The position numbers and the translations under genes are program-made. Below are positions 35,391 through 43,352 of a stretch of DNA of 43,352 nt, piece after piece. The notes below the pieces were generated by a model that made no database searches, was not told the DNA's origin, and was given only the letters and a program-made list of their open reading frames with translations. How positions within the stretch are numbered: position 1 is the first letter of the stretch; each line of letters starts with the position of its first letter. Source of the DNA: Actinomycetota bacterium (GTDB lineage Bacteria > Actinomycetota > Humimicrobiia > Humimicrobiales > Humimicrobiaceae); assembly GCA_023380915.1 (NCBI GenBank), contig JAMCSM010000090.1:1-43352 (forward strand), written 5' to 3'.

Positions 35391-36023
35391 TTATATATTT
35401 TTTAAACTATTATAAAAAGACTTAAGTATTAAATAACTTGAAGCTGCACCTGCATCTATATGTCCTTTACTTCTTTCCATTAACCTTGAGGATCTTCCAA
35501 CTTTACTAACCATATTTTTAGTATGCTCCATACCTTCTTTTGCTTTAATCAAAGCTTTATTAAATGTATATAATAAGTCATTGTCATTCATTAACCTTTT
35601 ATATTCATCAATAAAAGGTTCAATTGTATCAACTAAAGTTTTATCACCGATTTTTGCAGGAGCTATGGAGTTCATTGAATCAAGTATTGCTGCAAACATA
35701 TTATATATGTCTAACTTACTTATATTATCTTTCCCCTTAAGGATTGTTCCAGCTTTGATAAATCCTCCTCCATATAAAGGTCCCATTGCACCGCCTATTT
35801 CATTTAAGAGGACTTTACCGGCAATTACAAGCATCTCACCTATATCGCTAATATTTGAAGAAACTAATTGTTCCTTTATCTTTTTAAAACCTTTATTCAT
35901 ATTAATGCCATGATCACCATCTCCTATTTCTGCATCAAGATCAGTCAGGTAACCCACATTCTTATCAATATCATCGGCAATTTTTATAACTATTTTTTTA
36001 AACTGTTCTGCCGTTATAATCAT
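35391..36023 (-). CDS. dhaL: DhaL-like kinase subunit (ATP-binding)
   Basis: DhaL is the nucleotide-binding half of two-component dihydroxyacetone-type kinases. The 210-residue protein carries the Mg-binding triad at Asp30, Asp35 and Asp37 in LDAEIGDGDHG, followed by NMNKGF. It also has the GPLYGGGF and DAGAAS motifs, and length is normal. No DhaM phosphotransfer subunit is visible, so the phosphate donor could be ATP itself or DhaM encoded elsewhere. It starts five bases after the dhaK-like stop. The substrate is probably a short ketose (dihydroxyacetone, erythrulose or similar) rather than dihydroxyacetone for certain. Confidence 0.88.
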   Translation of the reverse strand: MIITAEQFKKIVIKIADDIDKNVGYLTDLDAEIGDGDHGINMNKGFKKIKEQLVSSNISDIGEMLVIAGKVLLNEIGGAMGPLYGGGFIKAGTILKGKDNISKLDIYNMFAAILDSMNSIAPAKIGDKTLVDTIEPFIDEYKRLMNDNDLLYTFNKALIKAKEGMEHTKNMVSKVGRSSRLMERSKGHIDAGAASSYLILKSFYNSLKNI

Positions 36024-36028
36024 TTAAA

Positions 36029-37042
36029 CTATTCCTTTACTAATTGAAATTGTTTAAATAGTGGACTGTCAGCTTTGGCAAGAATCAATTTCTCCAAATT
36101 ATCATCAAGCTTGGTAAGTGTTATTGAAAAACCAGCCATTTCAAGGGAAGTAAAATATTCCCCGACGTAAGTTATAACCTTTTTTATTTTGTATTTATTA
36201 AGTATCTCAGATACTTTCTTTGAAATTATAAATAATTCCTGATATGGAGTTGCGCCAAGACTATTTATTAAAACTGAAACTTTGTCCCCTGATTTAAAGG
36301 GCAGGTCTTCTAAAATCTTAGACATAAGTTCATCAGTAATTTCATCAGCTGATTTTATCTTTTCTTTTTTTATACCAGGTTCTCCATGATGTCCAACACC
36401 TATTTCCATTTCATCTTCATTTAAAATAAAACCAGGTCTGCCTGTTGCCGGTATTATTGGAGGATAAGTACCAACTCCAATAGAGCGGGTATTGTATGCT
36501 GCAAGTTCTGATATTTCTTTTACCTGGGAAAGATTCATGCCTTTTTCTGCAGCAGAACCGCCTATTTTCCACATTATAACTTCTCCTGCTATTGCTCTTC
36601 TTTTATTTATATCTTTTTTTGGAGCCGAAGCTATATCATCATAAGCTACTACTTCCTCTACTGATATACCCTCTGCTTCCGAAAGTGTTTTAGCTAATCT
36701 AAAATTCATTAAATCTCCAGAAAAATTGCCATATAGATAAATTACACCCATACTCATGTTAAGTTCTTTTGTTGCTTTATATATATAGTCAGCAGGAGGG
36801 GCACTAAAAATTTCTCCAACTGCAACACCATCAACTAATCCTTCTCCTATGTATCCAATAAAAGCTGGTTTATGCCCTGAACCTCCTCCGGTTATAACTA
36901 CTACTTTGGGATTTATAGGTTTACTTTTTCTGATCAAGACTCTTGAATTTTCTAACTTCCTGACATAATCAGGGTAAGACAATATATAACCTTCCAATGA
37001 TTCATCAACAACATTTAAAGGATTATTTATAAATTTTTTCAT
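36029..37042 (-). CDS. dhaK: DhaK-like kinase subunit (ketose-binding)
   Basis: DhaK binds ketoses covalently through a His hemiaminal and presents them for phosphorylation. The 337-residue protein has TGGGSGHKP at 51-59, GNFSGDLMNF with Asp110, and GVGHHGEPG at 215-223 with the substrate His219. The Glu usually found in GHEP is Lys here, a change seen in relatives working on ketoses other than dihydroxyacetone. That specificity reading is inference. It forms one unit with the DhaL-like gene (gap five bases). The URO-D-like gene ends 40 bp upstream. Confidence 0.88.
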   Translation of the reverse strand: MKKFINNPLNVVDESLEGYILSYPDYVRKLENSRVLIRKSKPINPKVVVITGGGSGHKPAFIGYIGEGLVDGVAVGEIFSAPPADYIYKATKELNMSMGVIYLYGNFSGDLMNFRLAKTLSEAEGISVEEVVAYDDIASAPKKDINKRRAIAGEVIMWKIGGSAAEKGMNLSQVKEISELAAYNTRSIGVGTYPPIIPATGRPGFILNEDEMEIGVGHHGEPGIKKEKIKSADEITDELMSKILEDLPFKSGDKVSVLINSLGATPYQELFIISKKVSEILNKYKIKKVITYVGEYFTSLEMAGFSITLTKLDDNLEKLILAKADSPLFKQFQLVKE

Positions 37043-37082
37043 TACTATTTATTCCTTATTATTTTTATGAAAAAAATAATTA

Positions 37083-38020
37083 TTAAAATTCCTGATTAAT
37101 TTCTTTTATGGCTTCTATCATAGCTTTTTTGTTATCCTCCGGGATAGAAATTGTATGACTGGGAGCTGCAATATAACCTCCACCTTCAGACATGTATTTT
37201 ATAAATTCTTTTACTTTTACTTTTACTTCTGCCGGAGTACCAAAACTCAAATAACTCTGTGTGTCAATGCCGCCTAAAAAAGTAAGCTTCTTCCCATATA
37301 CTTTTTTCCACATCAACACATCATTAGCAGCAGGTTGGCAAGGGTCAATTATATCAACACCTGTTTCTATTAAATCAGGTATTATTTCTTCAATATGACC
37401 GCATGAATGCTGCCATACAATCCCACCATATTTTTTAACAGCTTTGTATAATTTTTCCATACGGGGTTTTATTATTTTTCTCCACAAATCAGGTTTAAAA
37501 ACATAGCAGACTGCGTACCCCAGTCATCACAGAATCTGATTCCATCAATACCTGATTTCATCATTGATTCCGTAAGATTTAGATGATACTCGGTTATTTT
37601 ATCAAGCAGAATTTCAACTTTTTGTGTGTCTTTAAGTATGTCAATAAGAAAATTTATTGTACCTAATATAAATTGAGCTCTCTCAAAAAGAGCAAAATCA
37701 CAATAACTGAAAATGACAGTATCACTTGAAGGAAGGAGACTAATTTGTTTTTTTAAGTCTTCAATAATCTTGCTCCAGCTGGTAGAAGGAGTATCATAAC
37801 TGTCTACTTCATCTATTGAAATTACTGGTTTGCCATCAGTATAAGCACCTTCTCTTTCAGTTGCGGGAAGCCAAATTACACCCCAGTCATCTTTCCCTCC
37901 TTCTTCTTTTTTAGCAACAACAGCAGGTCTAAGTAAGGTAAGAGAACCATCATACCTATATGGTATCCAATTTGGGCTATCTCTTTTTATAGTTCTAAGT
38001 ATGTTTTCTTTTTTTGTCAT
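37083..38020 (-). CDS. URO-D/MtaA-like protein, first copy, apparent frameshift
   Basis: Two frames make one gene of about 312 residues. The first (38020 to 37472, 182 residues) runs from MTKKENILRTIKRDSPNWIP to DDWGTQSAMFLN. The second (from 37487 to 37083) begins with LWRKIIKPRMEKLY and holds the zinc-type motif HSCG near the middle, then GGIDTQ and a C-terminal GGGYIAAPSHTI. One added base in the AAACC run at 37492-37496 joins them as FLNPDLWRKII, the expected family sequence. The third zinc Cys of MtaA-type enzymes is not obvious. Function is unknown; placement is between the FGGY kinase and DhaK genes. Confidence 0.72.
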
Positions 38021-38113
38021 GTTGATATTATTTTTTATATTTTTAAAATATTTTAACTTTTAAAATTTAAATTATTGAATATAATCTGTAAAATTTAGAT
38101 AATTAATTTATTC

Positions 38114-39673
38114 TTACTTAAGATCTTTAATATTATTATACAAAGGAAGTAATGTAGGAAATATTTTTTCATAAATTGTAAAACAGTTATTATAAAAATC
38201 TATTATTTCTTTATCTTTAGGATAAATTTCTTTTTCTATTTCAATTAAATTTTCAACCGCTTCTTCTTCTGATTTAAAAATGCCAATACCAAGACAGGCT
38301 AAAATTATAGCCCCCATAAGACCTGCATCCTTAAATTTCGGAACTAAAATCTTTTTATCAATTATATTTGCTCTGATTTGTAACCAAAAATCAGATTTGG
38401 TCGCTCCGCCAGTAACACGCATTTCATCAATTTTAACACCTGTTTTTAAAAGTCCTTCTATTATGACTTTAGATTCAAATGCAACACCTTCAAGAACTGC
38501 TCTATACACATCGTTTTTATTATGAGAAAGATTAAGCCCAATTATAGAACATTTTGAAAACATGTTGAGAGGTGGATATAAACCTGTTCCACTGCCTCTC
38601 AGATAAGGTAATATAAAAATTCCGCGTGAGCCTGGAGGAGATTTTGCCGCATTTTCAATGATAATATCATAAACATCTTTATTATTATCCCTGGCTAATT
38701 TAATTTCTTCCTGGCAAAAAACATCCTTATACCATCTTAACATCATCCCATAAGTTAATTGCGCTCCAAACATAAAATATTTATTTCTTACAGCATGAGG
38801 ATAACAGGGTTGTTTATTCTGCATCATTGTTTGCGTAGCTATTGGCTTATCAACAGTAAGTCCTATACATTCAACTGTTCCAAGCCCATCAGATACTATC
38901 CCTTCCTTTATATTCCCAACTCCTAATGCAGCACAAGTTTGATCATGGCTACCTGTTACAACTTTGGTATCCTCGCTTAAACCTGTAATTTCTGCAATCT
39001 CTTTTTTTATCTGCCCGACTACTTTTCCAGCAGGAAATATATCTGCAAATAAACTTTTATCTAAATCGCATTTATCCAGTATTTCAAAACTGTAATCCTT
39101 CTTTCTTATGTCAGAAATTACCATTGTTGAAGCCATGGAATAATCAATAGCAAATTCTCCAGTTAATCTATAGGTAATAAAATCCCCTGCACATAAGAAT
39201 TTCCAAACTTTTTTAAAGATGTCTTTTTTATTATCTCTAATCCATAATATCTTATTTATGGAACCATAAACCAAAAAATTCCCGGTAATTTCAAAAAGTT
39301 TATATTCACCAATTAAATCGTTAAACAAATCAAAATATTTTTTGTACCCATCATCTCTCGAATCCCAACCTTCAATAAATGAATAAAGAGTATTACCTTT
39401 CTTGTCTATAGGAACTACTGCACAACCTAGGACAGAATAGCTTATAGCCTTGACGTCCTTAGGATTATATCCAGATTTATAAATGCATTCTTTCATCCCT
39501 TCCAGGATATTTTTCCACATTTCTTCTGCATCTATTTCAATCCAACCAGGTTCAGGGGTATAAAGTTTGTATTCTCTTATGACATCAAAATGCGTTTTAT
39601 TATCAATATTAAAAATAGTTATTTTGCAATTTGTTGTTCCTACATCCAGCCCTAATATTAATGTTTTATTCAT
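38114..39673 (-). CDS. FGGY-family carbohydrate kinase
   Basis: FGGY kinases phosphorylate sugars such as xylulose, ribulose, fuculose or glycerol. The 519-residue protein has the N-terminal phosphate motif GLDVGTTNCKITIF (residues 7-20), the catalytic Asp in GSHDQTCAALG (about 245), and the C-terminal ATP motif MRVTGGATKSDFWLQI (about 425). It most resembles the xylulokinase-like branch. The substrate cannot be fixed by eye; the adjacent FucI-like isomerase suggests a ketose. It starts with ATG at 39673, 47 bp after the permease gene. Confidence 0.9.
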   Translation of the reverse strand: MNKTLILGLDVGTTNCKITIFNIDNKTHFDVIREYKLYTPEPGWIEIDAEEMWKNILEGMKECIYKSGYNPKDVKAISYSVLGCAVVPIDKKGNTLYSFIEGWDSRDDGYKKYFDLFNDLIGEYKLFEITGNFLVYGSINKILWIRDNKKDIFKKVWKFLCAGDFITYRLTGEFAIDYSMASTMVISDIRKKDYSFEILDKCDLDKSLFADIFPAGKVVGQIKKEIAEITGLSEDTKVVTGSHDQTCAALGVGNIKEGIVSDGLGTVECIGLTVDKPIATQTMMQNKQPCYPHAVRNKYFMFGAQLTYGMMLRWYKDVFCQEEIKLARDNNKDVYDIIIENAAKSPPGSRGIFILPYLRGSGTGLYPPLNMFSKCSIIGLNLSHNKNDVYRAVLEGVAFESKVIIEGLLKTGVKIDEMRVTGGATKSDFWLQIRANIIDKKILVPKFKDAGLMGAIILACLGIGIFKSEEEAVENLIEIEKEIYPKDKEIIDFYNNCFTIYEKIFPTLLPLYNNIKDLK

Positions 39674-39720
39674 TTAATTTCTTTGATAAATTAATATTCA
39701 ACCTAAGATAAATATTATGG

Positions 39721-40737
39721 CTAGCCCAATAAAAATCTTGATCTAAGTTTATTTTTCATCGCATCCAGCAGAACTGCTAGTAAAATAATAACTCCTCTTA
39801 ATGCCCTAACACCCATTACAGGCATATTAAACCAGACAATCATAGTTGAAATAAAACTTAAAAATATTGCCCCACCCAAAACTCCAACAAGTTTTCCTCT
39901 CCCTCCTTGCAGGCTTATTCCACCAATAACAGCAGCAGCCATTACATCAAATATTTGGCCTTCACCAACTGTAGGAAATACTGCGCCAACTCTACTTGTA
40001 AATATCAAACCTGCAATAGAAGCAAGAACACTGCTAATTATAAAAGCTGACATAATCATATTTTGAACATTAATCCCAGATGCTGTTGCAGCAAATTTAT
40101 TTGAACCAATTGCATAAATCCTGCGTCCCCAGGGAGTCTTTTCCAGCAATATTATAAATACTATAAATAAAATTACTAAAATAAATACCTGAAGTGGCAT
40201 CTTAAAAATTGATTTGGTGCCTATAAATCTATACCAACCCGGTAAATTAATAAGAGTTGTACCCCCGGTTATAAGAATTACAACGCCTCTTAAAATTACC
40301 AGTACTGCAAGAGTCTGAATAAAAGGATTGACTCCAAGCTTAACAATAAAAACTGCATTAAATACCCCAATAATTAAGCCAATCATTAATATTAATGGTA
40401 TTACAAGTATAGCTGACATGTGATATTTTTGAAAAAGTAAAATTGCAACCATAGTTGAGAATGCCAAGGTTGATTCAATAGACAAATCAAACATTCCAAT
40501 TATCAAGCATAATGACTCACCTATTGCCAGTATTCCAACAACTACAGTGCTTACCATAAGCGAAATGAAATTTTCATAGGTTAAAAAACCCTTTACCCCA
40601 GTTACTAATGCCAGAAAGCAAATTAGAACTATAAACCATATTACATTTTCATCAAACTGCCGCCATAAAAACATTTGCCAGCCATGTTTTATTACTATAG
40701 TAGAATCAGATTGTTCTTTCATTTGAGTTTTTCTCAT
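39721..40737 (-). CDS. Sugar ABC transporter permease (RbsC/XylH family)
   Basis: This integral membrane subunit forms the translocation pore of a ribose/xylose-type (CUT2) importer. The 338-residue product has about eight to ten hydrophobic helices. The late loop GGISLQGGRGKLVGVLGGA is the CUT2 signature that contacts the ATPase. The start at 40737 overlaps the ATPase gene by 32 bases; an ATG at 40722 is an alternative. A single permease gene is enough in CUT2 systems because it homodimerises. Confidence 0.92.
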   Translation of the reverse strand: MRKTQMKEQSDSTIVIKHGWQMFLWRQFDENVIWFIVLICFLALVTGVKGFLTYENFISLMVSTVVVGILAIGESLCLIIGMFDLSIESTLAFSTMVAILLFQKYHMSAILVIPLILMIGLIIGVFNAVFIVKLGVNPFIQTLAVLVILRGVVILITGGTTLINLPGWYRFIGTKSIFKMPLQVFILVILFIVFIILLEKTPWGRRIYAIGSNKFAATASGINVQNMIMSAFIISSVLASIAGLIFTSRVGAVFPTVGEGQIFDVMAAAVIGGISLQGGRGKLVGVLGGAIFLSFISTMIVWFNMPVMGVRALRGVIILLAVLLDAMKNKLRSRFLLG

Positions 40738-42259
40738 AACCCTTTCCTTCCATTAGCAGTGTTAAATTATTTTTATTAAATTCAGCACTATTTCTTATCA
40801 TTTCCTTAATAATTAATCCCTTATGCAGAACATACACCCTGTCACACATATTAAGTACTTCTGAAATATCATATGTTAGAATTATTATACCAATCCCATG
40901 TCTTGCCAGATCTTCTATTATGGCATGGATTTCAGCCTTAGATCCTATATCGATTCCTGCAGTAGGTTCATGCAGTATTAATACTTTAGGATTAGCAGCC
41001 AGTACTTTTGCCAGTACTACCTTTTGTTGATTGCCTCCACTTAAAAACTGAGCTTCCTGATTGATAGAAGAAGTACGAATTGAGAGCATGTCTTTATACT
41101 TTTTAGCTAGACCAACTTCATTATTTGCGCTTACCATTCCCATCTTATTCTTAATTATATCCAGTGAACAAATTGAAATATTTTTCAAAACTGTTAAATT
41201 TAAAAATAAACCATTAACAAGTCTATCTGCTGGAAGCAGCAATATTCCTTTTTTAAATACTACGTCACATGATACTTTAGTAATTTCCATGCCATCAATA
41301 TATATTTTGCCGCTATCAATTTTATGAAATCCAAATAAACCACTGACTACATCTTCTTTTCCGCTGCCTTTTAAACCAGAAAGGCTGATGATCTCCCCTC
41401 TCTTTACATAAAAAGAAACATCACTGTATTTGCCTTTTTTTGATATGTTAAATGCTTCCAGGACTTTATCCTGGGGTTTATGGCTTAAAGGTTGGAAAAG
41501 ATCAACATCTTTGCCAATCATATATCTTACCAATTGACTTATATCAATATTTTCTATTTTTTCTGTTGCGATATTTTTCCCTTCCCTGAAAACAGTAACT
41601 CTATTACAGATTTCAAAAACTTCCTCAAGATAATGAGAAACATAAATTATGCTGGTTCCCATTTTGTTAAGCTCTTTTATATGATCAAAAAGCAGTCTTG
41701 TTTCATAGAAAGTAAGAGATGCCGTTGGTTCATCAAGAATAAGAATTTTTACTCCATACCATAATGCTTTTGCAATGAGAACAATCTTTTGCTGCAGGAA
41801 GGTAAGAGTTTCCATTTTTCTTCTTGGATCCAGTTTCATATCAATTCTACTTAATGCTTGTGTTGCAAGATCATTTAATTTTTTATTATTTATCAGTCCA
41901 TTTTTTAAAGGCAAAGACTCTATAAAGATATTTTCAGCTACTGATAAGGAAGGTAATATTTCCGGATTTTGCGCTAACATTCTAATACCATGGTTTATGG
42001 CATTGGAAACATTAAGATTTTGTATTTCCTCGCCTTCGATTAAAATCCGACCTGCATCTTTTTCATAAAGTCCGGATAAAATTTTCAGTAGTGTGGATTT
42101 GCCAGCACCATTTTCCCCAACAAGGCCATGGATTTCTCCCTTTTTAACAAAAAAATCAACATGATCAAGTGCAACAACGCCTGGAAATACTTTTACGATA
42201 CCTTCCATTGAAATCATAATGTTATTATGATTTTTTAGTTCCTCAAAATTAGTAGTCAT
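40706..42259 (-). CDS. Sugar ABC transporter ATP-binding protein (RbsA/MglA family)
   Basis: This is the fused double-ATPase of CUT2 sugar importers. The first domain has Walker A GENGAGKST (near residue 50) and a degenerate signature (LTFLQQKIVL) before ILDEPTASL. The second has a relaxed Walker A GLKGSGKED and a good signature LSGGNQQKVVLAKVL, with ILHEPTAGIDIG. One good and one degenerate site is normal for the family. I chose the ATG at 42259 (GGGTGG upstream); an in-frame GTG at 42292 lies inside the intercistronic hairpin. The product is about 517 residues. Confidence 0.93.
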   Translation of the reverse strand: MTTNFEELKNHNNIMISMEGIVKVFPGVVALDHVDFFVKKGEIHGLVGENGAGKSTLLKILSGLYEKDAGRILIEGEEIQNLNVSNAINHGIRMLAQNPEILPSLSVAENIFIESLPLKNGLINNKKLNDLATQALSRIDMKLDPRRKMETLTFLQQKIVLIAKALWYGVKILILDEPTASLTFYETRLLFDHIKELNKMGTSIIYVSHYLEEVFEICNRVTVFREGKNIATEKIENIDISQLVRYMIGKDVDLFQPLSHKPQDKVLEAFNISKKGKYSDVSFYVKRGEIISLSGLKGSGKEDVVSGLFGFHKIDSGKIYIDGMEITKVSCDVVFKKGILLLPADRLVNGLFLNLTVLKNISICSLDIIKNKMGMVSANNEVGLAKKYKDMLSIRTSSINQEAQFLSGGNQQKVVLAKVLAANPKVLILHEPTAGIDIGSKAEIHAIIEDLARHGIGIIILTYDISEVLNMCDRVYVLHKGLIIKEMIRNSAEFNKNNLTLLMEGKGYEKNSNERTI

Positions 42260-42283
42260 AGTTTCCACCCATTTATTTAAGAT

Positions 42284-42315
42284 GCCCCTCACAATTTTAA
42301 TTTTATGTGAGGGGC
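42284..42315 (+). terminator. Strong stem-loop between binding-protein and ATPase genes
   Basis: GCCCCTCACA (42284-42293) and TGTGAGGGGC (42306-42315) form a perfect 10-bp stem with a 12-base loop. On the plus strand it is followed by six Ts, a textbook terminator, though no plus-strand gene leads into it. On the minus strand, the coding direction, no U-tract follows. There it would be an mRNA-stabilising hairpin after the binding-protein gene, as known for malE-type operons, or block antisense transcription. Confidence 0.75.
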
Positions 42316-42366
42316 TTTTTTAATCATCAAGGTATAATAAACTTAATTTAAATGACTAGAATAAAA

Positions 42367-43352
42367 CTATTTTGTCCTTGTAGCCCAATAATCATTAATA
42401 ATCTTACCTTGATTTCCCCAGAACTGAGGATCATCAACATTATCTTTGGTAACAGATGTAACCTTAAGTGTTGCTTCTGGACCACAAGCTGCCATAACAA
42501 CCTTAGACCCATCCCAGAAACTACCAGGTGCTGAAAGCAAAAAACCAGGATCTGGAAGTTTTTGTCCCGCAGCATACATAATCATTGCCCAAGCTGAAAC
42601 TCCTCCCCATTCACTGATAGCATGGGTAACTTCAACATCCTGCCAGCCATCTCTTATTTGCTGATGAGCATATGGGTCACCGTCAATTGATCCATAAAAT
42701 AGATGCTTTGGATCACCTACTGGATAAAGCCTTCCTATTTCCTTTAGGGCTTGTATATAACCATTTGCATAAAAAGTACACTGAGAATATAATGCATCTG
42801 CCTCCGGATGTTTGGATACAAGATCCTGCATTATTTTTACTGCAGATGCTGGGTCATATGCAGGCACCATAGCCTCATAAAGTTTGATATTAGGATATCT
42901 GCTCATTACATCATGCAGGCCGTCAATTCTTAGTGCATGGGTATCTACCTCCGGGTTGTTTAACATTGCACATACTACACCTTTTGGATCTTTATTTTTC
43001 TGAATAATTAAATCAACAATTTTTTGTGCAAGTAGTGCACCTGCCTGGTAGCTATCACTTGTGGTACCCCAAACTACATTGCCGCCATAGGAAATTCGGT
43101 CAAACAAAAATACTGGTATATTTGCCTGATTAAGTTTTTCTATACCGCCAATAATTCCACCGGAATCACAAGGATTAAGTAATATGTAATCATAACCACC
43201 CTTGCTGATAACATCATCTATCATTTTTAGTTCTGCATCAATCTTTGTATCTGGATTAAATACATCCCAATCCCATCCAACTTCTGTGAAAATCTGTTCA
43301 ATCTGCATTACCATTCCTTTGTGAGCGTCATGCCCAAAGAATAATGGAATTA
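42367..43352 (-). CDS. Sugar ABC transporter substrate-binding protein (partial)
   Basis: This is a periplasmic-binding-protein-like (RbsB type, peripla_BP_4) solute receptor. The frame is open to the right edge, reading IPLFFGHDAHKGM before the first internal Met, so the signal peptide and first strand lie outside the window. Family features visible are VISKGGYDYILLNPCDSGG, the hinge-side ALRIDGLHDVMSRYPNIKL, and LYSQCTFYANGYIQAL. The C-terminal half follows, ending WATRTK at 42367. It is the first gene of the operon within view. The specificity of the sugar is unknown. Confidence 0.9.
   Translation of the reverse strand, partial: IPLFFGHDAHKGMVMQIEQIFTEVGWDWDVFNPDTKIDAELKMIDDVISKGGYDYILLNPCDSGGIIGGIEKLNQANIPVFLFDRISYGGNVVWGTTSDSYQAGALLAQKIVDLIIQKNKDPKGVVCAMLNNPEVDTHALRIDGLHDVMSRYPNIKLYEAMVPAYDPASAVKIMQDLVSKHPEADALYSQCTFYANGYIQALKEIGRLYPVGDPKHLFYGSIDGDPYAHQQIRDGWQDVEVTHAISEWGGVSAWAMIMYAAGQKLPDPGFLLSAPGSFWDGSKVVMAACGPEATLKVTSVTKDNVDDPQFWGNQGKIINDYWATRTK

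Noticed and set aside
40706..40737. ATPase-permease overlap of 32 bases as a frameshift
   Set aside because: Both proteins end and begin normally for their families, and an alternative permease ATG shortens the overlap.
42348..42575. 75-codon minus-strand frame inside the binding-protein gene
   Set aside because: It is an alternate frame of the coding sequence without a ribosome-binding site.

Overview
The window is bacterial chromosome, strongly A+T-rich, with nearly all genes on the minus strand. The conserved block from rpsB to recA (about 30.7 kb down to 0.4 kb) has a Gram-positive-like order: rpsB-tsf-pyrH-frr-uppS-rseP-ispG-proS-recD2-nusA-infB-rbfA-nrnA-truB-ribF-rpsO-pnp-M16 peptidase-dapB-dapA-rnj-ftsK-cinA-thpR-recA. 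RNase J, RecD2, a short EF-Ts and frequent UUG start codons suggest an uncultured anaerobic lineage near Firmicutes, Atribacterota or the OPB41/Humimicrobiia actinobacteria. That placement is a guess from gene content, not a phylogeny.

Layout. (1) 1-350: the end of an insertion sequence, with two families of short direct repeats and a transposase cut to about 40 codons. (2) 404-30679 (-): the housekeeping block for recombination, RNA decay, lysine/DAP synthesis, translation initiation and recycling, isoprenoid synthesis and membrane proteolysis. truB and ribF each carry single-base indels, some of them in homopolymers. frr appears to start at an AUC codon. A GC-rich, 134-bp structured element lies between pnp and the M16 peptidase gene. 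(3) 30680-31115: a dense regulatory region holding the rpsB promoter and leader hairpin, a tandem repeat with a dyad, a plus-strand promoter plus terminator that may make a small RNA, a possible tRNA 3' remnant, and a second plus-strand promoter with two operator-like dyads. (4) 31116-32555 (+): a lone AAA_14/DUF4143 ATPase, the only confident plus-strand gene. (5) 32668 to the right edge (-): a sugar-uptake and catabolism operon.

The operon, in transcription order, encodes a substrate-binding protein (cut by the window edge), a double-domain sugar ABC ATPase, a permease, an FGGY kinase, a URO-D/MtaA-like protein (frameshifted), DhaK-like and DhaL-like kinase subunits, an FucI-like ketol isomerase and a second URO-D-like protein. 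Uptake, isomerisation and two different kinases fit an aldose pathway. The DhaKL pair points to a C3-C4 or branched ketose. The two methyltransferase-fold proteins have no obvious role in any standard sugar pathway. This is the best candidate in the window for an undescribed system. No aldolase, transketolase or regulator is visible here, so the substrate cannot be named.
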